Positions 7,623 through 16,309 are shown, numbered from the stretch's first letter. The stretch is 64,000 bases of DNA from Croceicoccus gelatinilyticus (GCF_018398395.1 NZ_JAHCBF010000003.1:326163-390162), one strand, 5' to 3'. The notes: generated from the letters alone by a model not told the origin. Numbers and translations: made by a program.

Positions 7623-9320
7623 CTATTGAGCTACCGCCATCCCCTCGCTTCTGCGGTCTGCGGCGCCGACGTATTCGCCGTCCACCAGCTCCACCGCGTT
7701 GCCCTTGTAGGTGCCGGGCCGGGTCGTGACTTTCGCATGGCCGAGCGCCTGGAGGGCGGGGATCATCGCCTCGTGCGCAGTGCCTTCCTCGACGAAGACG
7801 GTATCGCCCGGCGCATAGATCACCGGCAGGTCGATCGCGTCCTGCGCGCTCATGTCCCAGTCGATCACTGCGATCAGCGCCTTGGCGACCTGCGTGATGA
7901 TCGTCGAACCACCGGCAGCACCCACGGCAAGGCGGAAGGTGCCGTCGGGGTCATAGACGATCGATGGCGACATCGAGGAACGCGGACGCTTGCCGCCCTC
8001 GACGCTGTTTGCCGTGCCGGGGGCGAAGTTGAAGTCGGTCAGTTCGTTGTTGAGGTAATAGCCGTTCACCATCAGCCCCGATCCGAACGCGCTTTCGACC
8101 GTCGAGGTATAGCTGGCGACCCCGCCATCGCCGTCAATCGCGACGAAATGCGAAGTGCCGTTCTCCGGCTGCGGATCGGCCATGCTCATGATCGCCATCG
8201 CGCCGGGCGGCAGACCGGCCTGCGGATCGGCAATCGTGCTGTCGGCGCTGATCTGCTGTCCGCGCTTTACGAGATACCCCTCATCCATCAGGCCCGGCAG
8301 CGGAACGTCGACGAAGTCGCTGTCGCCCAGCCAGCGCCCGCGGTCGGCAAAGGCGAGACGGGTCGATTCGGCAACCAGGTGCCAGGCGACCGGACTTTCG
8401 GGGCCATAAGCGCCCATGTCGAACCGCTCGATCTGCTTGAGGATCGCAAAAACGGTGGTCGCGCCAGACGATGGCGGGCCCATGCCGCAGATGACGTAGA
8501 GGCGGTAGGTGCCGCAGGCCGAAGAACGTTCTTTCGCTTCGTAGCTAGCGACATCTGCCAGCGTCATCGCGCCCTTGCCCGCAGGCGTCGCCGCGGAGAC
8601 CGTGCTCGCGACAGCAGCGGCGTTGCTGCCGGTGTAGAACGCGTCAGGTCCTTCGCTGGCGACCCTTTCAAGGAAGGCAGCGATCCCGGGATTGCGGACC
8701 GTCGTACCGACCGGAAGCGGCTCGCCATCAGTACCGTAGAACAAGGCGCGCCCTTCCGCGCTCATCGCGCCGACCGAGCGCCAGCGGTCGAGGCTTTCGC
8801 GTAGACGCGGCGAGATCGCGAACCCGTCACGGGCCAGCGCGATGGCAGGCCCGAACAGGTCTTTCCACGGAAGCGCGCCATGCTCGCCATGCGCCTTGGC
8901 GACGAGGGCGATGTTGCTCGGCACGCCGACGCTGAGCCCGCTTTCGACAGCGGCGCGGAACGGCAGCGGCTGGCCCGATGCGTCGAGGAAGCGCGCAGGC
9001 GTGGCTGCGGCAGGCGCCGTTTCGCGGCCATCGTATGTCGTCGGGTCGCCGTCCCCCTCGGGGTCGAGCACCAGGAACCCGCCGCCGCCGATCCCGCTCG
9101 ATTGCGGTTCGACCACGGTTAGCGCCAGCATCGTCGCCACAGCTGCATCGGTCGCGTTGCCGCCCGCCTTGAGCATGGCGACACCCGCCTCCGCCGCGCG
9201 TGGATCGGCGGCACTCACCATTCCGGTAGCGGGGCGGGCAGGGGTGGTTTCGGCAGGGAGCGTCGCGCAGGCGCCAAGCGCAAGCGGCGCGGCGAGGACG
9301 GCAATCAGGCGTTGGATCAT
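7623..9320 (-). CDS. ggt: Gamma-glutamyltransferase, predicted lipoprotein
   Basis: The 565-residue protein is an Ntn-hydrolase that cleaves gamma-glutamyl bonds, such as in glutathione, outside the cytoplasm. The nucleophile is Thr389 in ENGTSHFVAID, where the precursor is expected to cut itself into large and small subunits. GIGGGGFLVL, DGRETAP and the GGKRPRSSMSPSIV region are family marks. Starting at ATG 9320 gives a lipoprotein signal with lipobox LGAC (Cys18), so it is probably membrane-anchored. It lies 10 bases after pyrD on the same strand and may be co-transcribed. Confidence 0.93.
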   Translation of the reverse strand: MIQRLIAVLAAPLALGACATLPAETTPARPATGMVSAADPRAAEAGVAMLKAGGNATDAAVATMLALTVVEPQSSGIGGGGFLVLDPEGDGDPTTYDGRETAPAAATPARFLDASGQPLPFRAAVESGLSVGVPSNIALVAKAHGEHGALPWKDLFGPAIALARDGFAISPRLRESLDRWRSVGAMSAEGRALFYGTDGEPLPVGTTVRNPGIAAFLERVASEGPDAFYTGSNAAAVASTVSAATPAGKGAMTLADVASYEAKERSSACGTYRLYVICGMGPPSSGATTVFAILKQIERFDMGAYGPESPVAWHLVAESTRLAFADRGRWLGDSDFVDVPLPGLMDEGYLVKRGQQISADSTIADPQAGLPPGAMAIMSMADPQPENGTSHFVAIDGDGGVASYTSTVESAFGSGLMVNGYYLNNELTDFNFAPGTANSVEGGKRPRSSMSPSIVYDPDGTFRLAVGAAGGSTIITQVAKALIAVIDWDMSAQDAIDLPVIYAPGDTVFVEEGTAHEAMIPALQALGHAKVTTRPGTYKGNAVELVDGEYVGAADRRSEGMAVAQ

Positions 9321-9330
9321 GGGGCGCAGG

Positions 9331-10371
9331 CTATTCGCTGCCAACCGCTTCCGCAATCGAGGAAAATCCGTCGCTTTCCATCAGGGCGGGCAGGCGGCGC
9401 ACGATCTTGGCTGCGATGCCCGGACCTTCATAGACCATGGCCGAGTAAAGCTGCACGAGGCTCGCGCCAGCACGGATGCGTTCCCACGCGTCTTCTGCCG
9501 TAGCGATACCGCCGATGCCGATCAGCGGGATGGCGCCCCCTGTGGCCTTGCGGAAATCGCGCAGCCGTTGCAGCGCCAGCGCCTTGATTGGCGCGCCCGA
9601 AAGCCCGCCACCTTCATCGCGGTTCTTGGAGGCGAGCGGAGGCCGCGTGATCGAGGTGTTCGACACCATTAGAGCGCCCAGCTTCTTTTCGATCGCGATG
9701 CGCGAAATCGCATCAACGTCGGCGGGTTCCAGATCGGGCGCGACTTTCAGGAACACCGGCGGCCCTTCATCTCCCCGCGCGTCCAGCACCGCGTCGAGGA
9801 GTCCGGTCAGCGCGCCCTCGTCCTGCAGAGCGCGCAGGCCGGGCGTGTTGGGGCTGGAGATGTTGACTGCGAGATAGCTGGCATAGGGCGCCATGATCCG
9901 CGTCATCGTCGCATAGTCGGCAACGCGGTCCTCGCTGTCCTTGTTTGCGCCGATATTGATGCCGACAACGCCCGGGCGGCCTTCGCGGCGCTTCATGCGG
10001 GTCTCGACCGCTGCGGCGCCTTCGTTGTTGAAGCCCATGCGGTTAATGACGGCGCGGTCTTCGGCAAGGCGGAACAGGCGCGGCTTGGGATTACCCTCCT
10101 GCGGACGCGGAGTGACGCTGCCCAGCTCCGCAAACCCGAAGCCGCAGCGCAGCAGCGCATCAGGCACTTCACCGTTCTTGTCGAAACCGGCGGCCATGCC
10201 GACGGGGTTGGGGAAGGTGATCCCCGCAACTTCCATCGCCAGCGCCGGATCGGGGCGCGGCGGGCTGGCCAGCAGCGAACTGGGTGTCGTCTTCAGCGCG
10301 TCGAGCGCGACACCGTGCGCCTGTTCGGCATCGAGACGGAAGATGAGCGGGCGCAGCAGCGAATAGACCAT
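9331..10371 (-). CDS. pyrD: Dihydroorotate dehydrogenase (quinone), class 2
   Basis: The 346-residue FMN enzyme oxidises dihydroorotate to orotate in pyrimidine synthesis and passes electrons to the quinone pool. Class 2 marks are the N-terminal membrane-associating helices (MVYSLLRPLIFRLDAEQAHG), PVGMAAGFDKNGE, NRMGFNNEGA, the serine-base motif NISSPNTPGLR and the FMN-phosphate motif GIGGI. ATG 10371 is preferred to the upstream in-frame ATG at 10401 because the helical motif begins here. Start and end residues are complete and no oddity is seen. Confidence 0.97.
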   Translation of the reverse strand: MVYSLLRPLIFRLDAEQAHGVALDALKTTPSSLLASPPRPDPALAMEVAGITFPNPVGMAAGFDKNGEVPDALLRCGFGFAELGSVTPRPQEGNPKPRLFRLAEDRAVINRMGFNNEGAAAVETRMKRREGRPGVVGINIGANKDSEDRVADYATMTRIMAPYASYLAVNISSPNTPGLRALQDEGALTGLLDAVLDARGDEGPPVFLKVAPDLEPADVDAISRIAIEKKLGALMVSNTSITRPPLASKNRDEGGGLSGAPIKALALQRLRDFRKATGGAIPLIGIGGIATAEDAWERIRAGASLVQLYSAMVYEGPGIAAKIVRRLPALMESDGFSSIAEAVGSE

Positions 10372-10623
10372 GCGCGCGCCTATAAGAGAGGCTTTGTGCA
10401 ATGTCGAACGGCGGCTCGATGCAATTTACGCAAAGTCGCCTCGGGACAATTACGCATTTTTCTGCGCAGGCGTGACCGCCGTCACGCGTAGCCGCCAAGA
10501 CCCCGGCGTAAACCCGTTTTCGACAGCAGATACAGGGCAGGGACTTGGGGGAGTTTCCGTTCTGTACGTTGTGAGCTGAGCCGTCCGTCATGGTCCGATG
10601 ACCAGGGCTCGCTTGCAAGGCCT

Positions 10624-10683
10624 ACCGGCGTTTGTCCGCGCCGGTGTCCGTGGGGGGTGCCCGGATCTTTTACAGGTCCGGGC
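10624..10683 (+). ncRNA. Two stable hairpins, candidate structured RNA
   Basis: Hairpin one pairs ACCGGCG (10624-10630) with CGCCGGT (10639-10645) over an 8-base loop. Hairpin two pairs GCCCGGA (10659-10665) with TCCGGGC (10677-10683) over 11 bases that include TTTT. Both stems are perfect seven-mers. They could be the 3' part of a small RNA or a leader. No known RNA family is recognised, and the strand is uncertain because the stems read equally from either side. Confidence 0.3.
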
Positions 10684-10708
10684 ATTCGCCGTTTTGGGCT
10701 AAGTAAAT

Positions 10709-10731
10709 TGTCAGCCACTGACATAGGCCTA
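10709..10731. promoter_or_regulatory. Palindromes upstream of the urcA-type gene
   Basis: TGTCAG and CTGACA flank a CCA centre (10709-10723), giving a perfect 6-base-arm palindrome. An 8-base palindrome TAGGCCTA follows at once (10724-10731) and then a run of A. The layout resembles a dimeric repressor site within a promoter region about 145 bases before the coding start. The binding protein is unknown. Confidence 0.3.
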
Positions 10732-10874
10732 AAAAAATTAATTCGTCTAGGACTCAGAGAGTTGCTTATGTAATAAAATTACTCGTGATGATGGTCACGC
10801 GCAACGAATCGGAATGATGAGTACTTCTTGGATGGTCGCAACAATTACATGCAAGACTGTGGGGAGCTCTTATC

Positions 10875-11234
10875 ATGTACTTCAAGAAAGCATTCATCGC
10901 GATTATCGCCACCGGGGTCGCTGCCGCCGGTATTTCTTCCGCTGCTCATGCCGAAGACGACAAGCGTTCCATCGAAATCGATACTCTTGGTTTCGATCTG
11001 ACGAGCGAGGATGGGGTCAGTGACCTTCGCCGCGCAGTCCGCCGGGCCGCCAAGAAGGTTTGCACCATCCCGGGGACGCGTGGTGCAGCTATCATGGCAA
11101 TGGAGCGCGAGTGCAGGGAAGAAACGCTGGAGCGCACCGAAGTTCAGGTCGCAGCCGTCATCGACTCGCGGAACAACCGCCCTGTCATGGTTGCTGCAGA
11201 ACCGTTCAAGGCGCCGCGTCCACCCGCACGCTGA
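10875..11234 (+). CDS. UrcA family secreted protein
   Basis: The 119-residue protein has a clear signal peptide (YFKKAFIAIIATGVAAAGIS, predicted cut after AHA) and the UrcA layout: a conserved strand (IEIDTLGFDLTSEDGVSDL), then RRAVRRAAKKVC with one Cys, and a second Cys in MERECREETL; the two probably form a periplasmic disulfide. UrcA proteins are abundant in sphingomonads and of unknown function. A ribosome-binding site (GGGGAGC) lies just before the ATG. A long AT-rich upstream region with palindromes suggests it has its own regulated promoter. Confidence 0.85.
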   Translation: MYFKKAFIAIIATGVAAAGISSAAHAEDDKRSIEIDTLGFDLTSEDGVSDLRRAVRRAAKKVCTIPGTRGAAIMAMERECREETLERTEVQVAAVIDSRNNRPVMVAAEPFKAPRPPAR

Positions 11235-11357
11235 ACCGTGCGGAAAATCGTAACGAGACGGTCCGGACCCGAAAGGGTTCGGACTTTCTCCATTTGTGCT
11301 AAGCACTTGCTTGCAACGACCGTCGCAGGGGGGACGGAAATTGACCGAGGATCGTAA

Positions 11358-12947
11358 ATGCCGATGAAGCCGACGCTTCCCGCGATCATCACGGCGGCGC
11401 GCGCGGGCGCGCTCGACCATGCCGAACACCTCTTTGCAGCCGGTGGCTTCGAAGGGCGGGAAGAAGCCTCGACGCTCGCGGTGAAGGGCCGCTTGCGAAA
11501 GGATCGCGCTCTTCGCCTGTCGGGCGAGGAACGGCGGGCGATAATGGCAGAGGCAGCCTCGCTTTATGAACGCGCCGATGCCCTGCTGCCTCAGCCCTAC
11601 ACCCGCATCAACGTGGCGACCCTGCGCCTGCTTTCGGGCGACGATGCGGGCGCACGCGAAATGGCCGCCTCTGTCGTAGACTGGCTGGAAAGTGACACGG
11701 ACCTGGCGGAAACGCCGTTCTACCTCGCCGCAACTCGCGCCGAGGCCCTGCTGCTTATCGGCGATACCGCGGGAGCAAGAGCAGCGCTCATCTCGGCGTT
11801 GGAGGCTTCACCAGACAACCACGAGGACATGGCGAGCACGCTGCGCCAGTTGCGGCTGATCGTCGAAGCGCGGGGCGACGACGCCGACTGGCTCGATGAA
11901 TTCCGCCCGCCACGCTCGCTCCACTTCGCTGGCCATATGGGCGTCGATGCGAAGAACGTGGCCGCATTGGCCGACCGGATCGATTCCGTGCTGGAAGAAG
12001 AAGCGATCGGCCTGGGCTTTGGAGCGCTGGCCGCAGGGGCCGACATCCTGATTGCCGAACGTTTGCTGGCACGCGGTGCGGAACTGCATGTCGTCCTGCC
12101 ACTGACGCCCGAGGCGTTCGCCGCGCAGTCGATCCGTCCTTATGGCGCAGAGTGGGAAACGCGATTCCGCGCCTGCCTTGAGGCGGCGGAAAGTATCGTA
12201 ACCACTGCTACCGATACGGGCGCTTACGAACCTTTGGCCACTGCGCTTGCATCCGACGTCGCGATGGGATCTGCCGTGCTCCACGCCTCGATGATGGGGA
12301 GCGAGGCAGTGCAGCTTACCATCGTTGATGACGAAGGGGGCGAACTGGGCAAGGGGCGCGCCACGGCGCGCGATGCTACGCGCTGGCAGGATGCTGGTCG
12401 CCGCAGCCACCACTTGCGTTGGCCGCGTGTCGAAAGCGTGCAGGCCTCCGCGACGAAGCCGCCCGAGGGGCGGCCCGACCGCAGGCTGGCCGCAATGTTG
12501 CAGATCGGCTTTGCAGGGCTCGACGATCTCGATGAAGCCTCGTTCGAGAGGGCGGCTGACGAACTGCTATACCCTTTGCGCGATGTGCTGGCGGCAATGG
12601 AGGCGCAGCCGGCGATCGTGCTTTCCAATGGGAATACGCGCATCGCGGCCTTTGGCACGCCCGAGGCGGCGTGGAAATTTGCCTGCGAACTGCAAGCGCA
12701 TCGCTTCAAGGCCCCGCTGACCATCGCCGGCCACTACGCGCTGGCCCACTGGTTCGAAGAACCGGCCGCTCTTGCCGGTCGCGGTGTGGCAGACCTTTCG
12801 CGCCTTGCCGGACAGGCCCTGCCCGGAGTGGTGACGGTGAGCGAGCCTTTCGCATCCGCCTTGTTTCTTGCCGCGCCGGGCGTGGTCTATGCCGAACCTG
12901 TCGGGGAGTGTGAGGGACTGACCCTCTTTGCCTTGCGCGATGGTTAG
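11358..12947 (+). CDS. TPR sensor protein with SLOG-like and degenerate nucleotide-cyclase-like domains
   Basis: The 529-residue protein appears to have three parts. Residues 10-180 are helical, TPR-like repeats (AAASLYERADALLPQPYTRINVATL...). Residues 188-325 look like a SLOG Rossmann domain, with FAGHMG, GLGFGALAAGADILIAE and AELHVVLPLTPEAF matching its glycine-rich nucleotide-binding layout. Residues 375-526 follow the class III nucleotide cyclase order (IGFAGL, ...NGNTRIAAFGTPEAAWKFA, VSEPFASALF, LTLFALRDG), but both metal-binding Asp positions are replaced (Leu381 and Asn of GN), so catalysis is unlikely. No signal peptide or membrane segment. Together this suggests an intracellular receptor for a nucleotide-derived ligand. 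Domain calls are by eye. Confidence 0.7.
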   Translation: MPMKPTLPAIITAARAGALDHAEHLFAAGGFEGREEASTLAVKGRLRKDRALRLSGEERRAIMAEAASLYERADALLPQPYTRINVATLRLLSGDDAGAREMAASVVDWLESDTDLAETPFYLAATRAEALLLIGDTAGARAALISALEASPDNHEDMASTLRQLRLIVEARGDDADWLDEFRPPRSLHFAGHMGVDAKNVAALADRIDSVLEEEAIGLGFGALAAGADILIAERLLARGAELHVVLPLTPEAFAAQSIRPYGAEWETRFRACLEAAESIVTTATDTGAYEPLATALASDVAMGSAVLHASMMGSEAVQLTIVDDEGGELGKGRATARDATRWQDAGRRSHHLRWPRVESVQASATKPPEGRPDRRLAAMLQIGFAGLDDLDEASFERAADELLYPLRDVLAAMEAQPAIVLSNGNTRIAAFGTPEAAWKFACELQAHRFKAPLTIAGHYALAHWFEEPAALAGRGVADLSRLAGQALPGVVTVSEPFASALFLAAPGVVYAEPVGECEGLTLFALRDG

Positions 12948-12966
12948 GGGCCTCGCGCCTCTCCGA

Positions 12967-13650
12967 TCAGAAGATCAGTTCCTCGAGCCGGTGTTCGGCC
13001 ACGATGCGAAGCCCGGTTTCCTCGCGCTTCACGATCCCTTTCTTTTCCAGCTTGCTGATTGCGCGCGACACGGTTTCACGCGTCGTCTGAAGGCTGAGCG
13101 CGAATTGCGTCAGTACCGGCGGCGGCGAAATCGTGAGGTTTGCGCCGTCGCGCGCCAGCCGCAGAAGCTCTGCATGGATGCGGCCGACAGTGGAAAGCGT
13201 CGAAACCTCGGCCATGCGGCGGTTCTGCGTCATCAACCGCTTCAGCAGACGGCGCGAGATCGCCATCGCGACGCTGGCATGGGCGGACATGGCCGCGACC
13301 ATGACGTGCGATTCGAGGCTGCAGGTCGTGCTGTGGCTTACCGCGACCACTTCGTCCCCGGTCTCCGCCCCTGGCCCTTCGTCGGTCAGCGCGCCCTCGC
13401 CAAACAGGTCGCCGTCGCGAAATTCCTCGATCACAGCCATGCGCCCGTCGATGGAAATGGCCAGCATCCGCGCGTGACCGCGGATCATGAGGAACAGGTG
13501 TTCTGCCCGCTGCCCGCTGGCGAGCACGATGTCGCGCGGTTCGAAATTGACCCTCTGCGCCTGCCGCGCAAGCGACAGCGCAACTGCGTCGTCGCAGTCG
13601 AAACCGCGTGCAATGGCCTGCACCGTTTCAGTATCGGGGTTGCGGATCAT
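12967..13650 (-). CDS. Crp/Fnr-family transcription regulator
   Basis: The 227-residue protein has an N-terminal cyclic-nucleotide-binding-like beta barrel (residues 25-135, with FEPRDIVLASGQRAEHLFLMIRG and FRDGDLFGEGAL) and a C-terminal winged helix (LSLQTTRETVSRAISKLEKKGIV, the recognition helix). FNR iron-sulfur cysteines are absent. Whether it binds cAMP or another ligand cannot be told. ATG 13650 is chosen because homology starts there. It is divergent from the TIR gene, with 80 bases between starts, and convergent with the TPR-SLOG gene, so it is well placed to control the TIR gene. Confidence 0.87.
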   Translation of the reverse strand: MIRNPDTETVQAIARGFDCDDAVALSLARQAQRVNFEPRDIVLASGQRAEHLFLMIRGHARMLAISIDGRMAVIEEFRDGDLFGEGALTDEGPGAETGDEVVAVSHSTTCSLESHVMVAAMSAHASVAMAISRRLLKRLMTQNRRMAEVSTLSTVGRIHAELLRLARDGANLTISPPPVLTQFALSLQTTRETVSRAISKLEKKGIVKREETGLRIVAEHRLEELIF

Positions 13651-13730
13651 GCGTATCACGATACTGCCGCGCGATATGGACACGCAAGCTGCCCGCTTGA
13701 GAAATCGGGGCAGCCCAGATCGGGGCAGGG

Positions 13731-15800
13731 ATGTCGGGCATGACCGGGGACGCAGGACCGGGCGGGGGCGCCACTTACTGGGCATTTATCAGCTACTCTC
13801 ATGGCAATACGCCCTTCGCGACGTGGCTGCATCGCGCGCTTGAGACATATCGCCTGCCCCGCCACATCCGTGTCGAGGATGGCGAGGAACAGGCCCTGCC
13901 CAAGCGCCTGTTTCCCATTTTCCGCGATCGGCAGGAACTGGAGGCGGCGAACGACCTGGGTGACCGGCTGCGCGAGGCGATCGCCGCGTCGCGCAGCCTG
14001 ATCGTGATCTGCTCTCCGGCGGCTGCAAAGTCGCGCTGGGTGGACGAGGAAATCCGCTATTTCCGCAAAGTGCGCCCCGACGGCATGGTGCTGGCCGCGA
14101 TTCATTCGGGTGAGCCGCATGCCAGCGCGATCCCAGGGCGTGAGGACGAGGAATGCCTGCCGCGCGCCCTGCGTTTCGCGATGGGGCCGGATGGCGAACT
14201 GACCGACACGCCGATCGAGCCTCTCGCCGCCGATTTTCGTGATGGCGGCGATGGCAAGCGGCTGGCGCGGCTGAAGCTGGTCGCGGGTATCCTTGGCGTA
14301 AAGCTTGACCGGATCGTGCGCCGCGATGCGCAGCGGCGGCACCGGAGGTTGGCCATCCTCGCCTCGGCATCGGTGCTCGGCATGATCGGCACCAGCCTGC
14401 TGGCCTATACCGCCGTGCGCGCCCGTGACGAGGCGCAGTACCAGCGCGCACAGGCCGACAGTCTTGTCGAATTCATGATCACCGATCTGAAACCCCGCCT
14501 CGAGAAGGTCGGGCGGCTCGACGTGCTGGATTCGGTGGGGGATCGCGCGCTGTCCTATTACGAGGATCAGGACCAGTCCGATCTCGACATCGATGCGCTG
14601 GGCCGCAAGGCGCGTGCGCTGCATCTTGTGGGTGAAGTCGCAACCTTGCGCGGACAGCCCGAACAGGCACGGCGCAGTTTCGTCGAGGCAGCGCGCGCCA
14701 CTGGTGCGGCGCTGCAAAACGATCCCGACAACTGGCAGCGCGTATTCGATCATTCGCAAAGCGAATTCTGGGTCGGATACGGCTTCTACGAACAGGCCGA
14801 TTGGGCAAACGCAGCGGTGCATCTGGGAAGATACCGCGATCTTGGCCGCAAGCTGGTCGAATTGAAGCCCGACGATCCAACCTCCAAGCTGGAAGCGGCC
14901 TCGGGCGAACTCAATCTCGGTGTCGTTTACCGCGAAATCGGGCGTTTCGACGATGCGCTCGCCTCTTTCGAGGAGGCCGAGCGGCTCTACCGGCTGATCG
15001 AACCGCAGGACCGAACGACCCGAACCGCAATCTTGCAGGCGATTTCGCACGCGGCGACCACTCACGACTATGCCGGTGACGACATAGGGGCGGAGAAAGC
15101 CCGCATCCGCCAGATCGCGCAGCTCGACGCGTTCGACGACGGCACGGATCGGCAGGTCGACCGGTACCGCGCCATCGCTCTCGATCAGTTGGCGGGGCTG
15201 CGCTTTGGACTAGGCCGGATGAAGGACGGGTGCGCCAGTCTGGAGCAGGCGGACCGCCGATGGCGCGAACTCATCGCGCTCGACCCCGACAACAAGGTCT
15301 GGGAACAGGACCGCGATTTCGACCGTGCGCAGATGGCGCTTTGCAAGTGGCGCAGTGGGCGCAAGAGCGAAGCGACGGCGGATTTGCGCGCCATTTCACG
15401 CAAGATCACGGACAGCGAAGGCAAGGGCACGGACGAGGCGGACGAGTTCTACCTGCTCGCGCTGGCCTATGCCGCGGGGTTGGGCGTTGCCGAACCGAAG
15501 ACACTCGATCTCTACGCAAAACGCGAATATGCTGGCGATTTCGAGGGGCTTACGACCAGCGCCCCGGCCCGTGCCGCCATCCTGATCGCAATCGGCGACA
15601 ATGCGTCCGCCGGCAGCGCCGCGCGCGAAAAGGCGTGGGAGCAGGCGGGTGAGGTGCTGGCCGCGTCGCATCATCGCAAGATGCTGCAGCGGGTGCAGGA
15701 AAAGAGATTGTGCCGCCGAACGCGCGGCAAACAGGAATTCTGCTCGGAGGAAAAGGCCGGTGCGCCTGCCTCTGCTTTCGGGGGAATATTTGCAGAATAA
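13731..15800 (+). CDS. Membrane-anchored TIR-domain protein with TPR region
   Basis: The 689-residue protein starts with a TIR domain (residues 15-190): WAFISYSHGNTPFATWLHRAL, LFPIFRDRQEL, and SRWVDEEIRYF, whose acidic residue sits where TIR NADases keep the catalytic Glu. One membrane helix follows (about 207-229, LAILASASVLGMIGTSLLAY), then about 450 residues of TPR-like helices (for example LNLGVVYREIGRFDDALASFEEAERLY). Such TIR-TM-TPR proteins are known in bacteria but their roles are mostly undefined; some TIR enzymes signal or deplete NAD in phage defence. ATG 13731 or 13740 may start. The C-terminus is Cys- and Arg-rich. Confidence 0.85.
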   Translation: MSGMTGDAGPGGGATYWAFISYSHGNTPFATWLHRALETYRLPRHIRVEDGEEQALPKRLFPIFRDRQELEAANDLGDRLREAIAASRSLIVICSPAAAKSRWVDEEIRYFRKVRPDGMVLAAIHSGEPHASAIPGREDEECLPRALRFAMGPDGELTDTPIEPLAADFRDGGDGKRLARLKLVAGILGVKLDRIVRRDAQRRHRRLAILASASVLGMIGTSLLAYTAVRARDEAQYQRAQADSLVEFMITDLKPRLEKVGRLDVLDSVGDRALSYYEDQDQSDLDIDALGRKARALHLVGEVATLRGQPEQARRSFVEAARATGAALQNDPDNWQRVFDHSQSEFWVGYGFYEQADWANAAVHLGRYRDLGRKLVELKPDDPTSKLEAASGELNLGVVYREIGRFDDALASFEEAERLYRLIEPQDRTTRTAILQAISHAATTHDYAGDDIGAEKARIRQIAQLDAFDDGTDRQVDRYRAIALDQLAGLRFGLGRMKDGCASLEQADRRWRELIALDPDNKVWEQDRDFDRAQMALCKWRSGRKSEATADLRAISRKITDSEGKGTDEADEFYLLALAYAAGLGVAEPKTLDLYAKREYAGDFEGLTTSAPARAAILIAIGDNASAGSAAREKAWEQAGEVLAASHHRKMLQRVQEKRLCRRTRGKQEFCSEEKAGAPASAFGGIFAE

Positions 15801-15818
15801 CGCAAAGGAGTGGGGACT

Positions 15819-16220
15819 ATGGCTAGCTCAAGCTATCCGAATAAGGTGAAATTCCACGTCAACAAGAGCGGCGTGAATGTCGACAATCGAACAATCATGC
15901 CGAATTCAGACGGGATCGTTGAACTGACGATCGCGCAGGACAACAAGTGGGAGTTCGCATCGAACACCGACTTCATTCCGGCAGGTTACAGTTCGTGGAC
16001 TGCGCTGACCGATAACAACGGCGCTTTTATCGGCGTGTTGATCAAGAATGGCGACATCGCCTTCAACGCGCGTGTCGGTACCGACGACCAGGACCTTGAA
16101 CTGACGGTCACGTCTGGCGGAACCGCCGGCGTGGAATACGAATACGCCGTCCTGCTGCAGTCCACCAACGACGACGGCACGTTCGCATTCTGCGATCCTA
16201 TCATCGTCGACCGCGGATAG
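15819..16220 (+). CDS. Small beta-rich protein of unknown function beside the TIR gene
   Basis: The 133-residue acidic protein begins at ATG 15819 with a strong ribosome-binding site (AAAGGAG, 15804-15810), 18 bases after the TIR stop, so it is likely expressed with the TIR protein. There is no signal peptide or membrane helix. The pattern of short alternating strands ending YEYAVLLQ...FCDPIIVDRG suggests a single beta-sandwich domain; the ending recalls the little-studied DP-EP family, but I cannot confirm that. It could be a ligand- or partner-binding accessory subunit of the TIR protein. Confidence 0.75.
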   Translation: MASSSYPNKVKFHVNKSGVNVDNRTIMPNSDGIVELTIAQDNKWEFASNTDFIPAGYSSWTALTDNNGAFIGVLIKNGDIAFNARVGTDDQDLELTVTSGGTAGVEYEYAVLLQSTNDDGTFAFCDPIIVDRG

Positions 16221-16309
16221 GCGTCTTTTCCGCTGTTTGATGCAAACGACTCTCAACAGTCGGTTTTGATTGAATCGGCGGCAGTGCATCCCTAGGTGAA
16301 ACCGGACCG

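Larger units (their letters stand above)
10372..10874. other. 500-base intergenic region between divergent pyrD and the urcA-type gene
   Basis: No convincing gene lies here. The short minus-strand frames that cross it lack family similarity and good starts. The region should hold the promoters of both flanking genes, plus the hairpins at 10,624-10,683 and the palindromes at 10,709-10,731, which are listed separately. From about 10,690 the composition turns AT-rich toward the urcA-type gene. Confidence 0.6.

Noticed and set aside
6900..8804. 634-codon open frame on the plus strand, opposite the acyl-CoA ligase and ggt genes
   Set aside because: It spans two well-identified genes on the other strand, is Arg/His-rich without motifs, and arises from high-GC codon structure.
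10169..10618. Minus-strand open frame upstream of pyrD with several Cys
   Set aside because: It overlaps the pyrD start out of frame, has no good ribosome-binding site or family, and the Cys pattern is not a known motif.
13656..15065. 469-codon minus-strand open frame opposite the TIR gene
   Set aside because: The TIR, membrane and TPR features are all on the plus strand; the antisense product has no motif.
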